A stretch of DNA of 64,000 bases, taken from NCBI GenBank assembly GCA_947175195.1, contig CAMWLQ010000005.1:1-64000 (forward strand), in the 5' to 3' direction. The notes below the pieces were generated by a model, which worked only from the letters and a program-made list of their open reading frames with translations, had not been told where the DNA came from and did not search any database. Both the position numbers and the translations under genes were made by a program. Below, in pieces: positions 1 to 8,171 of the stretch; positions within the stretch are counted from its first letter, which is position 1; the number at the start of each line of letters is the position of its first letter. The DNA comes from an uncultured Clostridia bacterium. Its GTDB lineage: Bacteria > Bacillota > Clostridia > Christensenellales > Pumilibacteraceae.

Positions 1-537
1 CAATTGCCCTTTGCTCAAAATTCCAAGCGCACAATATATTTGCGCCATTATGCGTGCAACAGTCGTCTTGCCCGTGCCGGGGTTTCCCGTGAAAACCATG
101 TGGTATGACATATTAGGCACGGACATCCCTCGATTGCGACGTAGATTGAACACCTTAAGCTGATCTATCCAATCGGATATATAGCTTTTGACATTTCCAA
201 GCCCTACAAGCCGATTAAGCTCTTTCCTTGCGTCATCTAATGTGATTTTTTTATTCGGTTTCACTTTAACCGTGGGTTGCTGAACGGAAATCGCGGAAGA
301 CGAAATAGATATTTTGCCGTCGATAATATCATTAAGCTTCTTCAAATACTCCTTATATTGCTTGCGTTCGACAGTATCGGTTGCGTGCTTTATCACGTAC
401 TCGCAACTTTCCTTCGCATAAGCTGCGCTTTGTTTTGCGCGTTGAAATTTACCTTCCGTCAAAGCGGATTTGGCTCGAGCATAAAACTCCTTGTAATTTT
501 TACGGTGAGAGTCAAGCCGCAACAAATCATCGGTCAT
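1..537 (-). CDS. SpoVK/CbbX-like AAA+ ATPase, C-terminus beyond window edge
   Basis: This is the first 179 codons of a gene that runs off the left edge. After a helical N-terminus (about residues 15-75) there is a linker and then the start of an AAA+ domain. The Walker A motif GNPGTGKTT is at residues 151-159 and is preceded by 'LVGLGNVK', as in CbbX/SpoVK-type ATPases. The N-terminal helices look like the MIT three-helix bundle found before AAA domains of the Vps4 type, but that is inference from pattern only. The start is ATG at 537 with GGAGG five bases upstream. It overlaps the stop of the preceding RuvB-like gene by 11 bases, so the two are translationally coupled. The substrate is unknown. 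Confidence 0.8.
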   Translation of the reverse strand, partial: MTDDLLRLDSHRKNYKEFYARAKSALTEGKFQRAKQSAAYAKESCEYVIKHATDTVERKQYKEYLKKLNDIIDGKISISSSAISVQQPTVKVKPNKKITLDDARKELNRLVGLGNVKSYISDWIDQLKVFNLRRNRGMSVPNMSYHMVFTGNPGTGKTTVARIMAQIYCALGILSKGQL

Positions 538-1870
538 ACTCGCCTCCTTCTATCCGTTTGGCATATTCCATCCCGCTTTCGGTCAAATAGCGCCCACGAC
601 TTGATATTCCGATAAATCCGTGCTTCAACAAAAGCGTTTCGGCATCCTCTATTTCGGCGGTGTCGTTTTCACCCAAAGCCGACGCCATTGTATGCGCCGA
701 AGCCTGATCCAATGAAGACAGTATTGTAATATATCGACGGTGTTCGGCTTTCAGCCCATGCTCGTCAACCCCTCTACTCTTAAAGAATTGCACTGCCATT
801 TCAAGCGTTATCCCGGAGTTAAACGATTGCGCATTTTCTACAACCAAATCGATTGTGCTGTCCACCGCAGTTCTGGCAATACCGTTACATCGCTCGGCAA
901 TGTATCTTGCAACACCATTGCAGAGATGTGCATTTTTCTTCCGCGCGGTCAGCTCGACTATCTCCTCTAATTCGGAGGCAGTGTAATCTTTAACCCTGAT
1001 TTCCAAACAACGATTTTTCAGTGCGTCCGGCAACCGATTCGCAAGATTGGTAGCAAATATGAACGAAAACTCATTCTTTATTCCGTCAGCCGTAATATAG
1101 CCGTTACTTAATATATCAAGAAGCGCCGCCGTGGCTTTTACTCCAATCGCATGCACCTCGTCTATTAGAATAGTGCTATCGTTTTCAAGTACCGCCAATA
1201 GATTGTTAATGTCGTCGGCGCTTTTCAACACTGCGCCGGTAACGCGACAAAACGGCTTACCGCGACGCCTACTGAAACACCGTGCGATTTCGGTTTTTCC
1301 GCAACCGCTGCTACCGCGCAACAACAAAGGTCGCTGACTTTCACCCAGGCTAATCGCTCCGTTATACTGGTTTTCCAATGTGGCTATACACTCACTGTTG
1401 CCAATCAGCTCTTTGAATGCGTCTTCGTCCGGAGTGATATATGTTTCTATGATGTGGAGCGGCGGCTCAACGGGCGATTCCTTAGGATTGTGCCCGACAT
1501 TACTACGAAGCGACTTTCTCGTGTCCAACTGTGGCTTAACGTCGGGCGCAGCCGACTCCGCCGAATCAGCCGGAAGAATTCTTTCCTCGCGCCGTCGCAA
1601 GTTCTGTAACGGCACACCGTAAAGCAGTTTGCAAATTTCATTCCGCACGTCATCATTACCTTCGAATCGACGTTTACCCCCATCGTTACACGGTAAATGA
1701 TTAGACTTACTGCGCACTATAGCAAATGCTTCTTTAAGTTTGTCCGCATCCATGTTCAATCGTTCGGCATAATCCAAACATCCGAGAATAGCTGCGCCCA
1801 ATGCTTTCGGTGAAACCGAGTCTTGCAATAAAGCTGCTTTAAGACAAACCTGTTTATCATCTATACGCAT
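527..1870 (-). CDS. RuvB-like AAA+ ATPase
   Basis: The 447-residue product has a poorly conserved first 150 residues, then an AAA+ module: Walker A 'GSSGCGKTE' near residue 186, Walker B 'TILIDEVHAI' near 231, and a sensor/arginine-finger stretch 'ATNLANRLPDALKNRC'. The C-terminus ends in a winged-helix-like segment ('GFIGISSRGRYLTESG') that resembles the DNA-binding end of RuvB. It is not the housekeeping RuvB, because the N-terminal region is different and there is no ruvA beside it. I chose ATG 1870 over an ATG at 1882 because the latter lies in the GGAGGT ribosome site. It sits third in a four-gene operon. Its role is unknown. A DNA- or protein-remodelling motor is the natural guess. Confidence 0.8.
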   Translation of the reverse strand: MRIDDKQVCLKAALLQDSVSPKALGAAILGCLDYAERLNMDADKLKEAFAIVRSKSNHLPCNDGGKRRFEGNDDVRNEICKLLYGVPLQNLRRREERILPADSAESAAPDVKPQLDTRKSLRSNVGHNPKESPVEPPLHIIETYITPDEDAFKELIGNSECIATLENQYNGAISLGESQRPLLLRGSSGCGKTEIARCFSRRRGKPFCRVTGAVLKSADDINNLLAVLENDSTILIDEVHAIGVKATAALLDILSNGYITADGIKNEFSFIFATNLANRLPDALKNRCLEIRVKDYTASELEEIVELTARKKNAHLCNGVARYIAERCNGIARTAVDSTIDLVVENAQSFNSGITLEMAVQFFKSRGVDEHGLKAEHRRYITILSSLDQASAHTMASALGENDTAEIEDAETLLLKHGFIGISSRGRYLTESGMEYAKRIEGGEYDR

Positions 1871-1881
1871 ATAAACCTCCA

Positions 1882-2448
1882 TTAGTCATCAAGGTCGTCA
1901 AGTTGTTTTTGGCGTATTTTTGCCTCCACCATTTCTCGAAATCCGTTATTTTTCGATCCGGCGCCCAAGCTACGTCCGGTGTAAATCGAAAGCTCATCCC
2001 GAAGCGCCTCGATAGACATAGTGCGACCGAGTTTCGCCCTTTCTTGCTTTTCACGCAATTTCTTACGGCTTTTCGTCGACTTAAATTCGGGGATAAGCGA
2101 TGCCGCGCCCTCCAACAACTGCGTTGCTTTTGATAAAAGATCAAAAGTCGAATTGGTGTGGAGATGCGCGTCGTATATTGCGATAGCCCTCTCGGTCAAC
2201 TTAACTATCTCATTAAGATCCTCCCCATAATCGCAAAGAAAGGCCTCACCTTCGGGATCGGTATCGTGCAACGCCGCCGCCTGATCGGCTAAGGCATCTC
2301 TCGCTTGTTTGGCTTGTTCAAGCTCGGCATGCAATTGTGAATAATATTGCCGCTGTTGCTCTTTCCGGTCTTGCTCTTGTTTAGCCTGGTTGTACGCCGC
2401 ACTGATTTCGCGCTCGCACTGTTTACGATTTTTAGCTTCACTTAACAT
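1882..2448 (-). CDS. Hypothetical coiled-coil protein (188 aa)
   Basis: I do not recognise a family. Residues 1-60 are rich in Gln, Glu, Lys and Ala and should form a long helix or coiled coil. A second helical part follows, and the C-terminal 40 residues form a small basic-acidic segment ending in DDLDD. There is no signal peptide or membrane segment, so it is probably cytoplasmic. The start has a strong GGAGG site and overlaps the end of the upstream 298-residue gene by a few bases. It sits just before the RuvB-like ATPase, so it may be an adaptor for that motor; this is inference from context. Confidence 0.7.
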   Translation of the reverse strand: MLSEAKNRKQCEREISAAYNQAKQEQDRKEQQRQYYSQLHAELEQAKQARDALADQAAALHDTDPEGEAFLCDYGEDLNEIVKLTERAIAIYDAHLHTNSTFDLLSKATQLLEGAASLIPEFKSTKSRKKLREKQERAKLGRTMSIEALRDELSIYTGRSLGAGSKNNGFREMVEAKIRQKQLDDLDD

Positions 2449-3338
2449 AAATTACCTCCTACGGTTGATTGATTTTGTTCGACGCATACTGCGCTGATAG
2501 GATCGCCGCCGATTTCTGTTTCAGCAACACGATTTGATGCTCGGGAACTGCTTGCATCTACCTCAACTTGCGGTGCGACCAAATATGATAATTTGTTTGT
2601 ATACCCTGCTTGCACCACATCCAACGCTTGTTTGCCGCGGAAAGCTTCTATAACATTTTTAATAATAAAACACAACTGTGAATGAGTTTTTAAACTTTCT
2701 TTTTGAGCGCGAACAGGATTATTGAAAAAATCTGCCATCCGATGCGGATTTGCAACTCGGTTTATTTTTCGAGACAGCGAGGGCGAAACTGTGGCATATC
2801 CCTCCAGCTCGGTCAAGCTATCCAAAATTCCTTTTAGGATCGAGCTCGACGCCTCCCAAACTTCGGCAGTGCGCGCCCCCGATTGTTTGGCTGTTGAGCG
2901 GTTTGCCATAGCCATCTCATAGACTGCTTGAATTTGCCGCTTATTTGCTATAAAGCGTTGAATGTGCTTATTACGAAAAGGACTGTCATCAATCGAACTT
3001 ACACCTATTTTTAATAGCTCGATCAAAGCGTTTTTCTCCCCTGCCAGCTTTGCCATTATATCGGCAAAATCGGTACCGAGCTCTATTACCGACTTTAAAT
3101 TAGACAAGCAGCTATAAAGCGCAAAAACACTCGGATATATGTCAATCCTTTTGTTCGCCGTAAAAGCATATATGTCCAATTCATTGCCAATACTATTGAG
3201 TTGTTGCGCAAGTATAGGATTAGTTCTCGTGCTGTATGCCCCAAGCGCGAAACAGTGCTGCGATACTTGCGCAAGCATTTTCCTGTTTGCGCGTGGACCA
3301 CGGTCGCGCGGCGGCAAAGTAAATTGCTTTTGTTTCAT
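2442..3338 (-). CDS. Hypothetical helical protein (298 aa), first gene of AAA+ operon
   Basis: I do not recognise this protein. It is predicted mostly helical, soluble, and has no catalytic motif that I can name. The N-terminus is basic ('KQKQFTLPPRDRGPRANRK') and the C-terminus is Ser/Val-rich and likely disordered. The ATG is preceded by AGGAG. It opens the operon that continues with the 188-residue protein, the RuvB-like ATPase and the SpoVK-like ATPase, all overlapping or nearly so, which says the four products probably work together. Confidence 0.65.
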   Translation of the reverse strand: MKQKQFTLPPRDRGPRANRKMLAQVSQHCFALGAYSTRTNPILAQQLNSIGNELDIYAFTANKRIDIYPSVFALYSCLSNLKSVIELGTDFADIMAKLAGEKNALIELLKIGVSSIDDSPFRNKHIQRFIANKRQIQAVYEMAMANRSTAKQSGARTAEVWEASSSILKGILDSLTELEGYATVSPSLSRKINRVANPHRMADFFNNPVRAQKESLKTHSQLCFIIKNVIEAFRGKQALDVVQAGYTNKLSYLVAPQVEVDASSSRASNRVAETEIGGDPISAVCVEQNQSTVGGNLC

Positions 3339-3492
3339 ACTCTATTTCTCCTAATAAATATTTTACAATCCCTGTCAGGAATAGTACCAAACATATATCT
3401 TTCCTGCTTACCTCGAAGCCTTCGGTAGTTGATTGTAATTACAGCATATACCATTTTTACTTTATCTACAGACCAGTATTTCAGCAGGTGTT

Positions 3493-4290
3493 TTATTTAA
3501 CTGCTTGGGGCTTTTGCCCCGCTGTTCCGTTTTTGCCATGCAGCTTGCCAAACTCATCAAACACCAAGTTAATTAATCCTATTGAAATACGACAGTATCC
3601 GCCTTTACCACCCTTGCCGCCTGATCCGGCAACAAAATTTACGCTTTCATTATCGCTTGTGCATTTTCCGCATATCAATGCAGGGGAACCGTCACCCCCA
3701 TTACCACCGTTTGGACTGTCCGTAATTACGTAAAGCGCTAAAGGAATATCCGTGCTCCCTGCATCACCACCGTCGCCGCCGCGACCACCCTGTAATGTCA
3801 AATGCGCCTCCGGATCTACGCATTCAAAAACGACCTCTCCGCAACGAAGCGCGCATTGCCCGGGCGCACCATTCTTACCATACCAATTCGTCGGGAACGC
3901 CAATGCGCCGGTCGTACCGCCAGCTCCGTTAGAGCCGGATCCACCGATTACAACCGACTGTCCTTTGAATCTAACTGTAAGCGTGAACGAAGTATTTTCA
4001 CATAGAATTGCCGCCGAATTTTGCTTCGCCATAAAATTAGCATTGTCAAGCGTAAGTATCAAATCCTTTTCGCGCTCGGCAATTGTAATACATACACTGT
4101 ATAACAACTCGCCGTTGGGATTTCCCGTAACAACAACCTCATCAATATCATCCTCTACAAGGTAACTGCTGTTGCTTACCAATTTAATGTGTTGAACATT
4201 ATAACTATTGCACGCGCTAAGCATAAGTGCGCCGAGAACAATAGCTAAAGCTAAACCGATTTGTTTAATCAAAGCGTTTTTAATCTTCAT
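3493..4290 (-). CDS. Glycine-rich lipoprotein
   Basis: The 265-residue product begins with a lipoprotein signal peptide whose lipobox is LSAC at about residues 24-27, so it should be anchored to the outer face of the membrane. The second half is dominated by GG-containing tracts ('GGSGSNGAGG', 'GGRGGDGGDAG', 'GGNGGDGS', 'GGKGGKGG') broken by ordinary beta-rich pieces with several cysteines. This pattern resembles glycine-loop surface proteins rather than true collagen triplets. ATG 4290 has a GGAGGTGT site seven bases upstream. An in-frame ATG 36 bases earlier lacks a site and would spoil the signal peptide. The function is unknown, and it stands alone between two accessory blocks. Confidence 0.75.
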   Translation of the reverse strand: MKIKNALIKQIGLALAIVLGALMLSACNSYNVQHIKLVSNSSYLVEDDIDEVVVTGNPNGELLYSVCITIAEREKDLILTLDNANFMAKQNSAAILCENTSFTLTVRFKGQSVVIGGSGSNGAGGTTGALAFPTNWYGKNGAPGQCALRCGEVVFECVDPEAHLTLQGGRGGDGGDAGSTDIPLALYVITDSPNGGNGGDGSPALICGKCTSDNESVNFVAGSGGKGGKGGYCRISIGLINLVFDEFGKLHGKNGTAGQKPQAVK

Positions 4291-4427
4291 AATTACACCT
4301 CCGTGAGCTTGTATATATGGTAGCATATATACAATTCTTGTTTGGGGCGTCGTTTCAGCACAATAAAACAGCGACCGAGCTGTAAAACTTAATCGCTGTA
4401 AAGATAGAAATAATAGTAAAATTATTA

Positions 4428-7400
4428 TTAATCGTCTATTAAAATTACTTCGGCACTTCCATCATCTTCATGCCCAAAAAGTTTTTTAAAGTCAGTATAT
4501 AATCGTCGAGGCATAATAATTGTTTTCGGAACACATCCACAAAATGGTTCGCTATGTTCCCTGTCCCACTCCTCATCGAAAAGTAAAATTATTGGATCGT
4601 CCTCCCCATCTTCAACTATCGGGTCATTTGGTATTTCTACAATATCTTTTATACCACTACCTATTAAAATCTTAATTGCATTTTTACAATTATAAAAAGC
4701 GCTGTAACCTATGCTTGTCACACTATCTGGAATTTCTACATTTGTTAATTTTGTACAGCCATGAAATGCATTATCGCCAATAATTGTAACGCTATTCGGT
4801 ATTGCTATGCTTGTTAATCTACTACATCCCCGGAATGCGTATGCCCAAATACCTACGGTGCCATAACGTAATTCTACTGATGAAACCGGCTTTATCGCAC
4901 CTACAACCCACTTATCTAGATAACACACGCCGTTTTCAACTTGAAATAATTGTCTATTACTCCCCCGAAAAGTAAATTCTTCCCCATGCACTATTCTACT
5001 AGATATTTTAAGATGTGTTAACCCGCTACAGCCATCGAAAACATTATTTCCAACCCGCATAATATTGTCGGGCATCTCTATACTCGTTAAGCCACTGCAG
5101 CCTAAGAATGCGTAACTTGCGATGCCAGTTACACTATTGGGAATCTCTATGCTCGTCAAATTGCTACAACCTGAGAACGCACATTGACCAATAGCAGTTA
5201 CGCCCTCAGGTATCTTTATTTTCGTTAAAATTCTGCAATCAGCGAAGGCGTAATCTTCAATAGTGGTTACATTATATGGAATTCCATTTTCGCTAAGCAC
5301 AGAAATTACTACAATCCCTGACACGCAATCATCAACATCATCATTATCAATCGATATTTTCGTATTTCTAACATTCACTACCATCTCGTTAAAATCAGAA
5401 TATTCTCTTGAGATCAATTCGCCTGCATATTGCAAAACTTTATACTTTTCATCTCCATAAAGATCCATTACCATATTAACATCATCTAGATTAAACTCAT
5501 TTTTATACATTTTTTCAAGCGCTTGCTTTAGCATTAATGCCTGACAATACTCTTGATAAATCTCATTTGCCCAAGTGTATTTGTTGTCATCAATCTTTTT
5601 TAGAATGGATATCTCACAAAGTTTATCGCCTGTGTCTTCGAAATATTCGTTTAACTCATCATTCGTAAATTTATCCTGCATAGAATGCGCAACAAAATAT
5701 TCGAATATTCTTTCATATGTCTGCAACTTATCTTTTATATCTCTTAACTTTCTCTTTTCATTGGGCAATAGATCACTATTTTCCTTCATCAACATATAAA
5801 CATATTCTTCACTATCTTGTAAAGATGCTTGCCGCTTAACATACCTTACCTTAAAACAAATACTGAAGTACATATCGAGCAACTTGCCTGCTGTAATATC
5901 TTGCGATTGGATTTTTTCAAACACCGAGACATGTGTAAAAATATACAACATCATATTATTGCGTAGTAATTGAATCAGCGAAGGCGTAATTTCATTTTTA
6001 TTAAAATTATATTGAGTTAAGCAGTGTTCGATTTGATTGCCGCGCAATTCACAAACTGTAGCATAAAATACGGCATCACCAAATTCGCTATTTTTTTTGC
6101 TACTACTATAATTTTTCTCATCTTCTTTTTCAATTGTAGTAATAATCTTAGACCTTGAACCTATTACAATTCGAAAAGACTCTTTTTCAAGTACACCTTG
6201 GCATTCAGACACAAGCGAACACACACCGTTCCCTTGCTTATCTCTTAATTCGGTGTTGCTTTCATTTACGCCGTCTAATAATATTATTGGTTTATTGTTT
6301 GGCGATACCAATTTATCGATATTTAATCTATATTCGTTGCCAATATATTCTTTAATTGCATTATTCTCATTCTTCAACAGTTTGCAATCGATATACAAAC
6401 ACGGCACGCGATGTTTTCCACTTAAAAAATCAAGCCAAAATGAGCGGAGCGTTGTGGTCTTGCCTTGCCCACCTTCTGCGGTCAAAAACAAGCTCTTATC
6501 ATTTACTTTTTCGAGTGCTTGCTCAAGTGGCGATTTAGATATGGGATCCCCCTTATCATCAAATTTATATGCGAGCGGCTTGCGATTAGAGCCTAAATCA
6601 ATATCCGGAATCAAACGCCTATCAATTCTATCGTAACATCTCACATCATCATAATACAACTCATTTATTCTCTTTTCAACTAAATTGGCGAGTAACACTT
6701 TGCTTGCATCTACATATAGGTACTCCTTAAATCTATTACCAATCTCTTTATCCAATACGCAAAGGCTTTTATATATAAACCGCGCATGTCGCATTTCGGC
6801 AAAATTTAAAGTTTCCCTATCATCTCCCAACATTGTTCCTATTAACACTTCGCCACATCTCAATCTGTCAATCAATTCCTCAATGCGATTAATTGAATTG
6901 CCCAACGCGAATTCGGAACACTGAATTAAAATTGTTTTGATGTAGTTAAATACGTATAAACCGGCAATGCTTTTATCTGCACATAAAACATTATATAGCC
7001 GTTCAGCACTATCCGTTTTAAAAAAGAACTTTATCCAATTGAATGTTTCATTTTGACATAATGCAAATAAATTACTTTTTTCACGAGTGCAATTCCCATC
7101 AACAGAAAAAACGTCCAAAAGAGAGTAAATGAGCATTCTTGATAAAGCTGTCACATCAAAGCTTAACCACTGATCAATAGTTTGATTTTTGGAAACACGA
7201 TCTATATCGAAATAAAACAACGGCGTGGTTGCCATTCTTTTTGCATAACCATTATTAAAATCTTCTTCACTAATCCACGTGTCGAAATCTATTGTTTGAA
7301 CTATATCATAATCATAATCATAATTATCTACATTGCGATCTCGTATGATATAAAAATTATCGGGTTTGATATCACCATGGAAAACCTTGTTTGTATTCGC

Positions 7401-8087
7401 ATGGCAAAATTTTTGAACATTCTCAGATGTTTTTCTAATGAGCCTGATTCGATAGAGTAGCTCCTGCAGTTCTCGCCCGCTTGAATTAGGAGCAACATGC
7501 GATAACTTAAGATCCTCCTCAACTGTTACACCACTAAATGCGTTCGCAATATAAGCAAACCCATGTGAAGTCAACCTGATGCTTGGATCAATAAACTGTG
7601 GATTCTTGCTTTCAGCAACAACTGCGCCCCTCGATTTTTCAATATTATCTTTTTGTTTAATAAAGCGATGGAATCTTTCTAAGAATCTATCAGCCTGCAC
7701 TTCTGTAGCACGATTACTCAACCATACAAAATTGGGGGCGGTCTCATAATATGCATCCAAAACAATCTCTTCATATAAATCACGAGGACGAAAGAGTTTT
7801 ATAATATATTGCTTACACTCAACAGTTTTCGTTGCACGCAAACATATAGACGATGAACCTTCTCCAATACATTCAACATCGTCAAAGTCTCCATCTGTAT
7901 GGCTACTCGTGGAGTCGGTTTTTTTGTTAATACAGCTACTAATTATTTTACCTATTTTTGCCGCCTTGCTTTTGGCTGTATCTTTGGAATTATAGATATC
8001 TTCTATATTCATCATAACACTACGACAATCTACACCCAATAATTCCGTTATTCTGTTTGGGTTTGTATTATTTTCGCCAATTGGCAT
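4428..8087 (-). CDS. Kinase-NACHT/STAND-leucine-rich-repeat protein
   Basis: This is a 1219-residue multidomain protein. Residues about 70-330 look like a protein kinase: glycine loop 'IGEGSSS' (74-80), candidate beta-3 lysine K97, catalytic loop 'HGDIKPDN' (237-244, with D239 and N244) and a DFG-like 'DFD' at 267-269. Residues about 520-720 look like a NACHT/STAND NTPase: Walker A 'GGQGKTT' (539-545), Walker B 'IILLDGVNES' (601-610) and 'GSRSK' after it. A helical part follows, and then five to seven BspA-type (LRR_5) repeats from about residue 950 to 1130 of the form 'AF.GCS.LTSIEIPNSVT.I'. STAND proteins with sensor repeats and an effector domain act in bacterial immunity and signalling. 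Here the kinase would be the effector and the repeats the sensor, by inference. The ATG has AAGGAG five bases upstream. Base composition is AT-rich. Confidence 0.85.
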   Translation of the reverse strand: MPIGENNTNPNRITELLGVDCRSVMMNIEDIYNSKDTAKSKAAKIGKIISSCINKKTDSTSSHTDGDFDDVECIGEGSSSICLRATKTVECKQYIIKLFRPRDLYEEIVLDAYYETAPNFVWLSNRATEVQADRFLERFHRFIKQKDNIEKSRGAVVAESKNPQFIDPSIRLTSHGFAYIANAFSGVTVEEDLKLSHVAPNSSGRELQELLYRIRLIRKTSENVQKFCHANTNKVFHGDIKPDNFYIIRDRNVDNYDYDYDIVQTIDFDTWISEEDFNNGYAKRMATTPLFYFDIDRVSKNQTIDQWLSFDVTALSRMLIYSLLDVFSVDGNCTREKSNLFALCQNETFNWIKFFFKTDSAERLYNVLCADKSIAGLYVFNYIKTILIQCSEFALGNSINRIEELIDRLRCGEVLIGTMLGDDRETLNFAEMRHARFIYKSLCVLDKEIGNRFKEYLYVDASKVLLANLVEKRINELYYDDVRCYDRIDRRLIPDIDLGSNRKPLAYKFDDKGDPISKSPLEQALEKVNDKSLFLTAEGGQGKTTTLRSFWLDFLSGKHRVPCLYIDCKLLKNENNAIKEYIGNEYRLNIDKLVSPNNKPIILLDGVNESNTELRDKQGNGVCSLVSECQGVLEKESFRIVIGSRSKIITTIEKEDEKNYSSSKKNSEFGDAVFYATVCELRGNQIEHCLTQYNFNKNEITPSLIQLLRNNMMLYIFTHVSVFEKIQSQDITAGKLLDMYFSICFKVRYVKRQASLQDSEEYVYMLMKENSDLLPNEKRKLRDIKDKLQTYERIFEYFVAHSMQDKFTNDELNEYFEDTGDKLCEISILKKIDDNKYTWANEIYQEYCQALMLKQALEKMYKNEFNLDDVNMVMDLYGDEKYKVLQYAGELISREYSDFNEMVVNVRNTKISIDNDDVDDCVSGIVVISVLSENGIPYNVTTIEDYAFADCRILTKIKIPEGVTAIGQCAFSGCSNLTSIEIPNSVTGIASYAFLGCSGLTSIEMPDNIMRVGNNVFDGCSGLTHLKISSRIVHGEEFTFRGSNRQLFQVENGVCYLDKWVVGAIKPVSSVELRYGTVGIWAYAFRGCSRLTSIAIPNSVTIIGDNAFHGCTKLTNVEIPDSVTSIGYSAFYNCKNAIKILIGSGIKDIVEIPNDPIVEDGEDDPIILLFDEEWDREHSEPFCGCVPKTIIMPRRLYTDFKKLFGHEDDGSAEVILIDD

Positions 8088-8171
8088 AATTACTCCTTAT
8101 AGTTAGTTATTCACAAACAGTATAACATTCTAATTTAAATAACAAACCTTCGCTTTTCAGCGCATACAGCA

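Noticed and set aside
527-1870. Housekeeping Holliday-junction helicase RuvB
   Set aside because: The AAA+ core and winged helix are RuvB-like but the N-terminal 150 residues differ, no ruvA is adjacent and the gene sits in an accessory operon.
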